Positions 33,873-42,569 of a stretch of 64,000 nucleotides of DNA are shown here, in pieces. The position numbers were made by a program, and so were the translations under genes. The DNA lies in NCBI RefSeq assembly GCF_000756665.1, contig NZ_ARXV01000006.1, positions 212,802 to 276,801 of the forward strand, in the 5' to 3' direction. How positions within the stretch are numbered: the first letter of the stretch is position 1; every line of letters begins with the position of its first letter. Under the pieces are notes generated by a model, which was given only the letters and a program-made list of their open reading frames with translations, searched no databases and had not been told where the DNA came from. This DNA comes from Alcanivorax nanhaiticus. Its GTDB lineage: Bacteria > Pseudomonadota > Gammaproteobacteria > Pseudomonadales > Alcanivoracaceae.

Positions 33873-34918
33873 CAGCAGTGCCTGCCCACCGGCACACCTT
33901 CCACCATCTGATCCAGGTACTCCGACATGCCATACCCGGTCAGGCCATCACACTGAAACCGGCTCATGGCTTCAGTGATACGGGTCTGCCGCCATTCGCC
34001 AGTGTCGGTCTGTCGACGGTTGCGCAAAGGAATCAGCGCCAGTGATTCCCCGCTGAGCTGATATTCGCGACCAGATACCGTCTTCAGTGAAAATTTCTGT
34101 GCCTGCGCCTGATCGCGATCATCCAGCGTCGATTCCATACTGGCTGTGTCGACCAGGTCGTAGACCGACTCACTGCCATCACGGGTGTCGTACACCATAC
34201 CCCAGATATGCTGGCGTCCGCTTGCCATCTGCACAATGGAAATGTTGACCGCAAACTGCTCCGTGAACACCAGCGGCAGCCAGCGATACCAGTACAGATT
34301 TTGCCAGTAACGCGGCCCCCAGGAATGATCGCGCAGACCAAAACCGCTCAGGGCAAAGGGGGTTCCATCAATGCAGACATTGCCCTCGCCTTTCATATGC
34401 TGCTCGTAATGACCACGGGCAAAAGACTCGTCGGGATCTTCCTCGATGGGCTGACCGCTCTCGTCCACTGCTTCGCCACCGTATACCGGGGTCATGCCGG
34501 TAAACAGCAGATCCGCGCTGACGTTCACCGTTGGATTGTTGGCAAAGGCTTTTTTCGGATCTTCCATTTGCTGGGGGTCATCCAGCAGCACCGCCTTGCC
34601 CTCATATTTCAGAGTCAGTGTCTTGAACGGTTCAACCACATCGAAGTGCATACCGCCTGCAGCCAGCGCATCATTGTTGTCTATCTCCACGCGCCGGAAC
34701 ATGAACGCCACCTTTCCGTCCGGCAGATAGAAACAGAATGACATTTCCGCATGTCGCTCATTGGGGCGATTGCCCACCCGAAACCAGCCGCCGCAGGCCT
34801 GCTGGTGATCGAACAGGTTGATGTACATGCTCTCATTGAAGTTGCGGGCCGCCTCAATCGGATGCATGTACTCGTCCTGTGGCTCCAGTCTTATCCGTGC
34901 ACCTTTACCCAGATCCAT
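33872..34918 (-). CDS. DUF7064-like protein, first gene of a three-gene operon
   Basis: 348 residues from the ATG at 34916-34918 (MDLGKGARIRLEPQDEY), which has GGAGAA upstream; a longer frame to 34996 lacks a ribosome site. The central part carries SGFGLRDHSWGPRYWQNLYW (about residue 190) and LPLVFTEQFAVN, resembling DUF7064/hydroxyneurosporene-synthase-like beta-rich proteins. There is no signal peptide. The gene ends TGATG, sharing one base with the next start. It is probably a soluble lipid-related enzyme or binding protein, but the activity is unknown. The family call is from memory. Confidence 0.6.
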   Translation of the reverse strand: MDLGKGARIRLEPQDEYMHPIEAARNFNESMYINLFDHQQACGGWFRVGNRPNERHAEMSFCFYLPDGKVAFMFRRVEIDNNDALAAGGMHFDVVEPFKTLTLKYEGKAVLLDDPQQMEDPKKAFANNPTVNVSADLLFTGMTPVYGGEAVDESGQPIEEDPDESFARGHYEQHMKGEGNVCIDGTPFALSGFGLRDHSWGPRYWQNLYWYRWLPLVFTEQFAVNISIVQMASGRQHIWGMVYDTRDGSESVYDLVDTASMESTLDDRDQAQAQKFSLKTVSGREYQLSGESLALIPLRNRRQTDTGEWRQTRITEAMSRFQCDGLTGYGMSEYLDQMVEGVPVGRHC

Positions 34919-35070
34919 GCTCGTTCTCCTTGTTCTTTTCAGCGTTGCCTCAGGGTGATGGCTGGGTCGCCATTTTGCACTGTCCGGGACTGACAATATG
35001 GATTGGCGGAATTGTCATGTTGCCCCCCTCTGTTAACACGTAGATTCAAAGAAAAAACAAGGGAATAACA

Positions 35071-35592
35071 ATGGATGAACTTCGCGCTCTGCTACAGCCC
35101 TGGTATCTACAAATAAAGTTTATTCATTTACTTTTTGTCATGATTTGGAGCTTCAGCACTGCCGTGGCCTACACCTGGTATGTGAAGTCAGCCTGGATTG
35201 CCTGGCAACACAATCCGGACGATCCTCACCGCCTTGAACGCCGCAACTGGACCATGGAACAGTTCGACAAGGGTGCAGCTCTGGAGCACATTGCGTTCCC
35301 GATTGTGCTGGTCACCGGCGGACTGATGGTGTGGCTGGCAGGCTGGGGAATGGATAGCCACTGGCTGGTGATCAAGCTGGCACTGGTGGTACTGGTGTTC
35401 GGCCCCATCGAGCTCTTTGACTACTGGTTATCGCATTTTGGTGGCAGCAAAAAACAATGGCGTCTGAAAGGCGACATGAAACGTTATGAAAAACTGATGC
35501 GTTGGCACTGGCGCTTTTTTCAGATCAGTACGCCACTGGTGATTATCGTGATTCCAATTATTATCTTTCTCGCAGTAACCAAGCCCGGCTGA
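35071..35592 (+). CDS. Four-helix integral membrane protein, unknown function
   Basis: 173 residues with four hydrophobic segments at about 14-33, 74-92, 97-115 and 147-168. The first holds LQIKFIHLLFVMIWSF, whose His resembles the haem-ligand region of HemJ/CopD-like families, but the match is too weak to name. The loop EIAF-like GAALEHIAFPIVLVTGG carries another His. The cytosolic loops are rich in Lys, Arg and His (KGDMKRYEKLMRWHWRFF). It stands alone between divergent neighbours; no partner is evident. Confidence 0.6.
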   Translation: MDELRALLQPWYLQIKFIHLLFVMIWSFSTAVAYTWYVKSAWIAWQHNPDDPHRLERRNWTMEQFDKGAALEHIAFPIVLVTGGLMVWLAGWGMDSHWLVIKLALVVLVFGPIELFDYWLSHFGGSKKQWRLKGDMKRYEKLMRWHWRFFQISTPLVIIVIPIIIFLAVTKPG

Positions 35593-35703
35593 CTGCGCAT
35601 CAGACATAACACCACTCATTGGAACTGTTAGCGCTCTGAATGCACAGCATGAATTACTGCAACCTCAGCAACAGATGCATTCATCACTGTCATTTACCCC
35701 CAT

Positions 35704-35731
35704 AAAAAAAGCCAGGGGAGAAACCCCTGGC
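35704..35731 (-). terminator. Rho-independent terminator after the nitronate monooxygenase gene
   Basis: On the minus strand GCCAGGGG pairs with CCCCTGGC around a short loop and is followed by TTTTTTT. It is placed 36 bp after the stop of the gene at 35767-36747. Confidence 0.85.
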
Positions 35732-35766
35732 CGGACTCGGGAGAGCGAGTTTGAAACTGTTGCTGA

Positions 35767-36747
35767 TCAGCCTTTCAGGAAACCTGCCAGACGATCATTA
35801 ATGGTGGCGGTGCACTCGGTCATGATGTCATCGATGATCTCGGCACAGCTCGGGTAGCTGTCGATCAGCCCCTGGACGATACCGGAGGTCCAGATACCAC
35901 CGTCGATTTCACCGGAGGTCAGGGCCGCCTTGCCTTTCACACCGGCAACCAGGTCGACGATGTATTCGAACTTCATGTCCTGGCCTTTCTCACGCTCGAT
36001 TTCGTTCACCTTGGTGGCAACGGCGTTCTTGAATACGCGAGCAGTGTTGTTCAGCGGACGGAAGATCAGGGCGGTGTCCAGCTCGGAAGCCTGGGCAATA
36101 GCCTTCTTCATGTTTTCATGAACCGGCGCCTCGGCAGACGCCAGGAAACGGGTCCCCATGTTGATACCGTCAGCACCCAGTGCCAGACACGCTGCCATCT
36201 GCGCACCGGTACCGATACCACCTGACGCCAGCATCGGGATCTTCAGCACTTTGGCCGCCGCAGGCAGCAGTACCAGGTTGGGAATATCGTCTTCGCCGGG
36301 GTGGCCCGCACACTCGAAGCCATCCACAGATACCGCGGCCACACCCACCTTTTCGGCTTTCAGCGCGTGACGAACGGACGTGCACTTGTGGACCACTTTC
36401 ACGCCTGCGCCTTCGAACAACGGCATGAACGGCTCCGGGTTACGGCCAGCCGTCTCCACCACGGTAATGCCGTTTTCACAGATAACCCGCGCGTATTCCT
36501 CGTAAGGTACCGGCTTGATGGTCGGCAGAATGGTCAGGTTCACACCGAAAGGCTTGTCGGTCATTTCCTTGCAGCGTTTGATTTCCTTGTCCAGATCTTC
36601 TGGCGTCGGTTGGGTCAGACCGGTAATGATACCCAGACCACCCGCATTGGAGACAGCGGCAGCCAGCTCGGCATAGCCTACGTTCTGCATGCCACCCTGG
36701 ACGATTGGATACTGGATACCCAGCAATTCGGTAATACGCGTTTTCAT
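35767..36747 (-). CDS. Nitronate monooxygenase / NPD-type flavin oxidoreductase
   Basis: 326 residues, TIM barrel. YPIVQGGMQNVGYAELAAAV at the start, the GFECAGHPGEDDIPN segment (about residue 145) with the class I active-site His, and LASGGIGTGAQMAACLALGA (about residue 175) for FMN phosphate are all present. The family oxidises alkyl nitronates; some members reduce quinones or enoyl-ACP (FabK-like), so the substrate is uncertain. It stands alone behind its own terminator. No unusual codon use or truncation is seen. Confidence 0.88.
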   Translation of the reverse strand: MKTRITELLGIQYPIVQGGMQNVGYAELAAAVSNAGGLGIITGLTQPTPEDLDKEIKRCKEMTDKPFGVNLTILPTIKPVPYEEYARVICENGITVVETAGRNPEPFMPLFEGAGVKVVHKCTSVRHALKAEKVGVAAVSVDGFECAGHPGEDDIPNLVLLPAAAKVLKIPMLASGGIGTGAQMAACLALGADGINMGTRFLASAEAPVHENMKKAIAQASELDTALIFRPLNNTARVFKNAVATKVNEIEREKGQDMKFEYIVDLVAGVKGKAALTSGEIDGGIWTSGIVQGLIDSYPSCAEIIDDIMTECTATINDRLAGFLKG

Positions 36748-36918
36748 GGGTCTTTCCCCTGCTGAATTAGAACTGCCCCACAGGGCGTGATGGCAGCAAA
36801 GTAAACAAGTGGACGGTCGGTCAGCAATGACAGGATTGTTCAGCGGACCGGACAGTTTTGATACAAGCGCCTTATCATTCAGCGCAATGCTTTGATTTTC
36901 AATGGAATACGCAAAAAT

Positions 36919-37944
36919 TCATAAAACCGTTCCGCCGCCCTTCTGCGCCGCCAGCAACTGCTTTCTGACACTGGCCGGGGTGCTGCCAGTCCATTGTCGC
37001 CAGGCCCGGCTAAAGGCGCTGTGCTCGGAGAACCCTAGCAGAAGGGCGATATCGCCCAGCGTCAGAGAAGGGTCTGAGAGGTAATTTCTCGCCAGCTGTT
37101 CGCGTGTTCTGTCCAGCAATTCCCGCCAGGTCATGTTGCGCTCCCCCAGTCTGCGCTGCAGTGTCCGCACCGACATGTGCAGCTCACTGGCCAGGCGCGG
37201 CAATGTCACCACCGCTTCCGGCATCAGCCTGACCATGGCCTGCTGCAGGGCACGGTCAAAACTGTCTGATTCCGGCAACGCCAGCAGCATGGCTCGCGCC
37301 TGACGATCCAACAGGCTGCGCATCTGCGGCGCGCTGTGGGGCAGCGGCAAGGCCAATAACTCAAGCGGGAACACCACTCGGGTGTGGGACTGCCCAAACC
37401 GCACGGGGCAATCGAAAAACTGTTGATAAGCCTCCCTGGCCGCCAGGTCAGGCTCATCAAACACAAAATCCACACGGGTCGGCGAAGGCGGTGATTCCAC
37501 CAGGCGACGGAGAAAAGCAATCAGTGCAGCAATCGCGGCGCTGTCAGCCAGCTTTCCGGTGGAATCAGCCGACGGCCAGCAGACCGCCATCGTCCCGCCC
37601 TCAGCGACCACTTCCACCACTTCACGCCCATAAAACAGCGACTCATAGCGCTGATAGGCCAGCATCGCCTCACCGAGAGTGCGGCAGGTAAGAATCAGAT
37701 AACCCAGCACCCCCACATGTCGCGGCTGCACCCGGGCACCGATGTCCAGTGCCGGGGCCACCGATTCGGGACGCAAGGCCACTGCCTTCTCCAGCAGCGC
37801 ATTCCACAGTGGCAGAGGCACCACATCAGCCGGGCTACGGCTGTCCAGAACGGTACGCAAATCCGGGGCCGGCAGATTTTCCTGATCCAGCCAATCGGTT
37901 AGAAGCTGCACCCAGGCACCGGTCACCCGCATAGGACTGGCCAT
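36919..37944 (-). CDS. AraC family transcriptional regulator
   Basis: 341 residues from the ATG at 37942-37944 (MASPMRVTGAWVQLL), with AGGA upstream; a further ATG at 37965 is less well placed. The N-terminal ~190 residues match the arabinose-binding/dimerisation-like domain (PF12625 group), and the last ~100 are the two-helix AraC DNA-binding domain (LTLGDIALLLGFSEHSAFSRAWRQWTG). Members of this group (OruR/ArgR-like) often respond to amino acids or fatty compounds. It is divergent from the sterol-desaturase-family gene 117 bp away, its likeliest target. Confidence 0.87.
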   Translation of the reverse strand: MASPMRVTGAWVQLLTDWLDQENLPAPDLRTVLDSRSPADVVPLPLWNALLEKAVALRPESVAPALDIGARVQPRHVGVLGYLILTCRTLGEAMLAYQRYESLFYGREVVEVVAEGGTMAVCWPSADSTGKLADSAAIAALIAFLRRLVESPPSPTRVDFVFDEPDLAAREAYQQFFDCPVRFGQSHTRVVFPLELLALPLPHSAPQMRSLLDRQARAMLLALPESDSFDRALQQAMVRLMPEAVVTLPRLASELHMSVRTLQRRLGERNMTWRELLDRTREQLARNYLSDPSLTLGDIALLLGFSEHSAFSRAWRQWTGSTPASVRKQLLAAQKGGGTVL

Positions 37945-38060
37945 GATGCTTTCCTGATTTCCCAAGTGGCACTAATTGTCAAAAATAAGGCACAGATCGT
38001 CAATACTTTCGCCCCGACCCACGACACAATGGGCTCAATGCGAATTAGCGAGGCCACATC

Positions 38061-39023
38061 ATGTCAATAACAAGCTGGTTTCAAGATGTCTGGGCAAACA
38101 GCGGGCTGGCGCCGCTGTGGGATGCCGTGGCGCCCTGGCTGGCACTGGATGAACGCCAGATCATTTTCGTGATCGCCACCCCGATCTTTATTGGCCTGTT
38201 CCTCTGGGAGTATCGCAAGATTCGCCACGACGCAAACCTCGTCGATGGCCGCGAATCGGTACTCAACTTTCTGCTTGGGGCCGGCTACCAGACCACGGAA
38301 TTACTGTTTGCCGGCATGATTGCCTTTCCGGTTTACGCGCTCGCCTATCATTACCGGCTGATGGACATTGAACTCAACTGGTTCACTGGCCTGCTGCTGT
38401 GGGTACTGCTGGATCTGGCCTACTACTGGTTCCATCGCAGCTCGCATCGGGTGCGCTGGCTGTGGGCAGCCCATGTGACTCACCACTCCTCTGAGCGCAT
38501 GAATTTCTCCACCGCCATGCGCCAAAACGCCACCAACATCTTCAACGGCGGCTGGCTGTTCTATGTCCCGCTGGCGGTAATCGGCTTCAACCCGGTGTGG
38601 ATCGGCGTGGCCTACGCGTTATCACTGGTCTACCAGTTCTTTATCCACACCACCCTGGTGGACAAATTGCACCCGGCCATTGAATACGTGTTCAACACCC
38701 CGAGCCACCACCGTGTTCACCATGGCCGCAATCCTGAGTACATCGACCAGAACTACGCCGGTGTATTCATGATCTGGGACAGAATGTTCGGCACCTTCGT
38801 GGAAGAGAAAAAAGACCTGCCGGTGGAATACGGCATCACCCGCCCGGTGCACAGCAACAACCTGCTGGTGAACTGGTGCCATGAGTACATGGATATGTTC
38901 CGGGATATGGCAAAGCGGGGACCACTGCTGCAGCGCCTCAAGCACCTGTGGAAACCGCCGGAGTGGAACAGAGAGGAGCAAGTGACAAGTGGCAAGTTAC
39001 AACGCGACCAGAGTTCACGTTAA
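38061..39023 (+). CDS. Sterol desaturase/fatty acid hydroxylase family protein
   Basis: 320 residues with three or four membrane segments and the di-iron histidine clusters of the family: HRSSHR (about residue 122), HVTHHSSERMN (about 136) and HHRVHHGRN (about 226). It is a membrane-bound di-iron oxygenase, in the group with alkylglycerol monooxygenase and C5-sterol desaturase; a fatty chain or isoprenoid substrate is likely. The last residues QVTSGKLQRDQSSR come from a heptad element, so the native C-terminus may have ended near EWNREE. The regulator is divergent. Confidence 0.88.
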   Translation: MSITSWFQDVWANSGLAPLWDAVAPWLALDERQIIFVIATPIFIGLFLWEYRKIRHDANLVDGRESVLNFLLGAGYQTTELLFAGMIAFPVYALAYHYRLMDIELNWFTGLLLWVLLDLAYYWFHRSSHRVRWLWAAHVTHHSSERMNFSTAMRQNATNIFNGGWLFYVPLAVIGFNPVWIGVAYALSLVYQFFIHTTLVDKLHPAIEYVFNTPSHHRVHHGRNPEYIDQNYAGVFMIWDRMFGTFVEEKKDLPVEYGITRPVHSNNLLVNWCHEYMDMFRDMAKRGPLLQRLKHLWKPPEWNREEQVTSGKLQRDQSSR

Positions 39024-39127
39024 ACGACCAGCGAAAGAGATCGCGTCCGAACATTTGGACGCGGCCTCCCCCATTCAAGTTGGCTACGCCCAGATCCGCG
39101 TTGCAACTTGAAACTTGTCACTTGCAG
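38979..39127. repeat. Heptad inverted pair, family I (CAAGTNN words)
   Basis: The left arm 38979-39003 reads caagtga/caagtgg/caagtta; the right arm 39099-39127 reads gttgcaacttgaaacttgtc and on, the inverted set. They enclose about 95 bp holding GCGTCC...GGACGC. The left arm lies within the sterol-desaturase-family gene, upstream of its stop. Confidence 0.72.
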
Positions 39128-39166
39128 CAACGCTCTTCAGCCAACCCTCCACCATCCCAAAACGCA

Positions 39167-39196
39167 AGAAGGGAGCCATTGGCTCCCTTCTTTTTT
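39167..39196 (+). terminator. Rho-independent terminator
   Basis: AAGAAGGGAGCC pairs with GGCTCCCTTCTT and is followed by TTTT. It lies between convergent genes and can also act on the minus strand. Confidence 0.85.
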
Positions 39197-39224
39197 GTCT
39201 TTGCGTGATGCGAGCGCGTTGCGC

Positions 39225-39470
39225 TTAACGCTGCACCTGGGCAACCAGGTCTTCCAGCTGGATGTTGCTGGTGAGGCGGTCGATACCGTCCATCAGGGTG
39301 TCGAGGCTGGCGTCGGTGGAGGACTCGGCGTCTTTCCAGGTCGCTTCCAGCTCAGACTGGTAACCGCGCAACTGGGTACCGATTTCCTGTTCGGTGGTCT
39401 GCGCATCAGCCGCTGCGATGGCTGCCACTGCCCAGATCATGATGGCCAAAATCCATTTTGTGCTTTTCAT
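39225..39470 (-). CDS. Small secreted helical protein, unknown function
   Basis: 81 residues starting MKSTKWILAIMIWAVAAIAA, a signal peptide with cleavage near ADA. The mature part is acidic and helical (EQEIGTQLRGYQSELEATWKDAESST), ending LVAQVQR, with no cysteines. The start is four codons inside a longer frame. It is preceded by about 300 bp of AT-rich DNA up to the MATE gene. No family is recognised; it may be a periplasmic helical protein. Confidence 0.55.
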   Translation of the reverse strand: MKSTKWILAIMIWAVAAIAAADAQTTEQEIGTQLRGYQSELEATWKDAESSTDASLDTLMDGIDRLTSNIQLEDLVAQVQR

Positions 39471-39652
39471 ATTCCGCCCCAACTTGTACCGACTTGATTC
39501 ATTCTTGTCTGGTGTTCAGCGCCTTTAATCTGAAAACCATTGATTTTTTATAGTGGCTTTACGCAGTTCTGCGCAGTGCCTGTTTGTGAAGTCTAGGCAG
39601 GAAGAAGGGGAAGTCTAGAAAAAAACGCGCATAAGACGAAAAAACAGCATAT

Positions 39653-39674
39653 AGTATTAGGCAGATCTAATACT
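39653..39674. promoter_or_regulatory. Perfect inverted repeat in AT-rich gap
   Basis: AGTATTAG (39653-39660) and CTAATACT (39667-39674) are perfect inverted halves with a 6-base spacer. It lies in the AT-rich stretch 39471-39767 upstream of the small secreted gene, which holds no other feature I can support. Its role is inferred only from symmetry. Confidence 0.4.
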
Positions 39675-39767
39675 TTATAATTAACTTTAACAATCGACGC
39701 TAACTTATTGTATTTAAAGAAAAGCGGCTTTGTGATTTGCGTCACACTGGCTGTTTTACAGGCAGCT

Positions 39768-41129
39768 TCACGAATTCTCAGGCCCGGCTGACACCACCTT
39801 CACCGAAGACAATGCCTGCTGATATCCCATCCAGGCCATTACACCCGCCATCAGGTTGCCAAACGCCGCGCCCAGTGCCAGACCGCCAAAACCTCCCAGC
39901 TGGAAACCCAGCCACAACAGCGGCAAATAGCACAAGAACAGGCGCAGGAAGGAAAGCAGCATGGCCCGCAACGGCCAACCCAGCGCATTACAGGCAGAAA
40001 CCACCAGCATGCACACCCCCAGAAAACCAAAACTGGGCGGCATACAACGTATAAGTAGAGCCAGGTAAGCTTGTACCGGAGCGGTCTCCACCAACAGCTG
40101 AGCGAGCGGCACTGCCAATACCGCCATCAGCAGGCCCAGCAAGGTTTGCCAGCCAATCACCATGATCGCACCCACTTTCATAAGCTGCTGTACTGTCTGC
40201 CAGTCCCGGCGTCCATAACAGCGGCCCAGCCAGGGCGGCAACGCCATGGTCATGCCCAGAACCAATACAATGGTGAAACTTTCCAGACGACTGGCCATCC
40301 CCCAGGCGGCCACCGCCTGCTCACCACCGCGGGCCACCATGGCAGTCGCCAACATGGCCGCCAACGGTGGCATCAGCTGACTGATCATGGCTGGGCCAGC
40401 AATATGCAGAAACGGCAGGGCCGATTTCTTTACCTGCTCCATCATCCCGTGCCGCTGAACCCAGCCCTTGCCGCGCAGAGCCCAGACCAGCAGCAGCGCA
40501 CCAATGCAAAATGACAACAGCGTCGCCAGGGCGGCACCCCGCAAGCCGAACCCCTGCCAATCACCAACACCAAAAATCAGCAGGGGATCGAGCAGTAGAT
40601 TGAGCAGACTGGTAAGCACCATCATCATGCCCGGAAAGCGGGTATCCCCATGGGCACGAAAGAGACTGTAGCCAAAGTACACCACCCCACCGATCCACAT
40701 GGCTGGCAGCTGCAACGCCCAGTAAGGACGAATCATTGCCTGCACTTCCGGGGACGCCCCTAAAAGATCAAACACCGGCTCCTGAACCCACCATAAAACC
40801 ACCGCCAACAGTGCCAACAAGGCTCCACCGCCAGCCAACACCAGCGCCCCAAGACGGTTGGCATCCTCAAACTGCTCTGCACCAATGGCACGGGAAATCA
40901 ACGCGGCAATGGCAATGCCCACCCCCACCTGCACCCCGATCACCAGAAACGCCAGCGGGAAAGTGAATGACTGTGCCGCCAGCGGCAACGTCCCCAACCG
41001 CGCCACAAACACGCTGTCCACCAGATAAAAACCCAACAGCGCCATCACCCCCAGCGCCATGGGCCAGGTCTGCTCCCACAACTGGCGGGCCAGGGTCAGA
41101 TTGGAAGGGCGAGCGTCGGTCTGCTGCAC
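39768..41129 (-). CDS. MATE family efflux transporter
   Basis: 453 residues, about twelve membrane helices in two homologous halves. It starts with GTG (41127-41129) behind a GAAGG site. N-terminal LWEQTWPMALGVMALLGFYLVDSVFVARLG, with the conserved Gly-Asp-like helix-1 region, and the second-half repeat AGPAMISQLMPPLAAMLATAMVARGG fit MATE proteins, which export cationic drugs in exchange for H+ or Na+. A B-type heptad pair lies upstream. It runs in the same direction as the small secreted gene but is far from it. Confidence 0.85.
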   Translation of the reverse strand: MQQTDARPSNLTLARQLWEQTWPMALGVMALLGFYLVDSVFVARLGTLPLAAQSFTFPLAFLVIGVQVGVGIAIAALISRAIGAEQFEDANRLGALVLAGGGALLALLAVVLWWVQEPVFDLLGASPEVQAMIRPYWALQLPAMWIGGVVYFGYSLFRAHGDTRFPGMMMVLTSLLNLLLDPLLIFGVGDWQGFGLRGAALATLLSFCIGALLLVWALRGKGWVQRHGMMEQVKKSALPFLHIAGPAMISQLMPPLAAMLATAMVARGGEQAVAAWGMASRLESFTIVLVLGMTMALPPWLGRCYGRRDWQTVQQLMKVGAIMVIGWQTLLGLLMAVLAVPLAQLLVETAPVQAYLALLIRCMPPSFGFLGVCMLVVSACNALGWPLRAMLLSFLRLFLCYLPLLWLGFQLGGFGGLALGAAFGNLMAGVMAWMGYQQALSSVKVVSAGPENS

Positions 41130-41176
41130 GGGACAACCTTCAGGTTGGAATCGGGTTTGGGGAGACTAGCAGGGGT

Positions 41177-41340
41177 TCAGTGAACAGTTAACAGTGAATA
41201 GTGAACAGCGCGCGCGATTGTCTTGTGGGGTTTCAACTTCTGAGGCCGCGCGTCACGGTTGGGCGCGGGCTGCCAGGCCTGAATCTGGCGCCAGCGATGG
41301 TCGCGCAACTGTTCACTGTTCACTATTAACTGTTAATTGC
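41177..41340. repeat. Heptad inverted pair, family B (TRTTMAC)
   Basis: The left arm 41180-41208 is gtgaaca/gttaaca/gtgaata/gtgaaca; the right arm 41309-41338 is tgttcac/tgttcac/tattaac/tgttaat. The GC-rich centre is about 100 bp. The right arm contributes the last codons (AINS) and the TAA stop of the patatin gene. Confidence 0.8.
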
Positions 41341-42435
41341 CTTTAGCCTTTCAGTCCATTTCCCCGTTTCCACCAGCTCCAGGAATTCATCTCCGAGCCG
41401 CTCACTTTCCGCCATGGCCTTGCGCCAGCTGGCTTCGCGAGCAGCGTCGTCATTCATGAACTGCTTGAAGTCGCGCCGGTCGGGAAGCTTGCGGTTGGGC
41501 AGTGTTTGAAGGTACTCAGCAGAAGGCGACACCAGCAGCGTACGGCTGAGCTTCTGCGGATCGCCGTTGCGCCAACGCAATGGCTTGTCAAACCAGCCGG
41601 GGATGACACGGTCGGTGAAATGGGGATACAGCACGATGCCTTCGCTGCGATAAGGCAGATCCAGATGGTAGTCGAGCAGGCCACCATCACGATATACCCC
41701 TTCTGGAGCACCCGGCAGATCAACCACCCCTGCCAACACCATGGGGATGGCCGCACTGGCAAGCAATGCGGCACGCAGATTGTCGGGCCCGAGGGGAATA
41801 TCGTGAGAGGTGAAATCGTTGAGCTCATGCAGCGGCAAAGCATCACCCGCTGGATACACCAGCCCGCGCTCCATAAAAAGTCGCGACGCCTTGCGACTGA
41901 ACAGGTTGGAGCCAATCAGCCCCGCCAACCCTGCTCCCAAGCCCAATCCATCCTCACGAGCCATCAGCCCCCGGCTGCGAATCACCACGATGGCCAGACG
42001 GTAATGGGGGTGATTGAGAATATGGTCATCCCGGTCCCCAATCAGCTCCTCCAGCATAAGGGCACACTGCTCGGATACCTGGGCCGGGGAATGACGGCCA
42101 TCAAAACGTTGTCGGGTATAAATCTCGGCCAGTTGACGCAGGCCCGCCACCGGGTCCGTCGACATGCTGATCGCCGCAAACCGCCAGCTACCGATCGAGG
42201 CACCGATCAGGGTGCGAGGGCGAGGAGCGCGAGGAAGAAAGTCGCCAAACACGGCCCGGTCCAGACCGAGAATACCCAACGCTTTCGGTCCGCCCGCCGC
42301 CCCGGGGATGATATCCACATGCTCCGGCTGTAAACCATGCTCACGTAGATGGGCAATGGCATCGCGCCCCGCACGAATAGTCAGCGCCGGTGACGACGTA
42401 TGAATGGCAACCACCCTGCTCTCCCACACTCTCAA
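41326..42435 (-). CDS. Patatin-like phospholipase family protein
   Basis: 369 residues with the patatin dyad: the glycine-rich oxyanion loop IIPGAAGGPKALG (about residue 43), the nucleophile in LIGASIGSWRF (Ser near residue 80) and the aspartate in VYRDGGLLDYH (about residue 233). It is predicted cytosolic and hydrolyses acyl esters of lipids. The last four residues and the stop codon lie in a family B heptad arm, so the original end may have been different. It is divergent in no obvious operon; the gene at 42570 follows in the same direction upstream. Confidence 0.85.
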   Translation of the reverse strand: MRVWESRVVAIHTSSPALTIRAGRDAIAHLREHGLQPEHVDIIPGAAGGPKALGILGLDRAVFGDFLPRAPRPRTLIGASIGSWRFAAISMSTDPVAGLRQLAEIYTRQRFDGRHSPAQVSEQCALMLEELIGDRDDHILNHPHYRLAIVVIRSRGLMAREDGLGLGAGLAGLIGSNLFSRKASRLFMERGLVYPAGDALPLHELNDFTSHDIPLGPDNLRAALLASAAIPMVLAGVVDLPGAPEGVYRDGGLLDYHLDLPYRSEGIVLYPHFTDRVIPGWFDKPLRWRNGDPQKLSRTLLVSPSAEYLQTLPNRKLPDRRDFKQFMNDDAAREASWRKAMAESERLGDEFLELVETGKWTERLKAINS

Positions 42436-42569
42436 GTCAGGATTGGCATGTTAACCATTGAATGCATGAAGAAAAACTGCAGAGACGTCGGTGATCGGGT
42501 GCTTCACGACGGGAGGATGCCCACGGGCCTGTTAACACTACCGGGATGACGCCTGTTGAGCGTCCGGCG

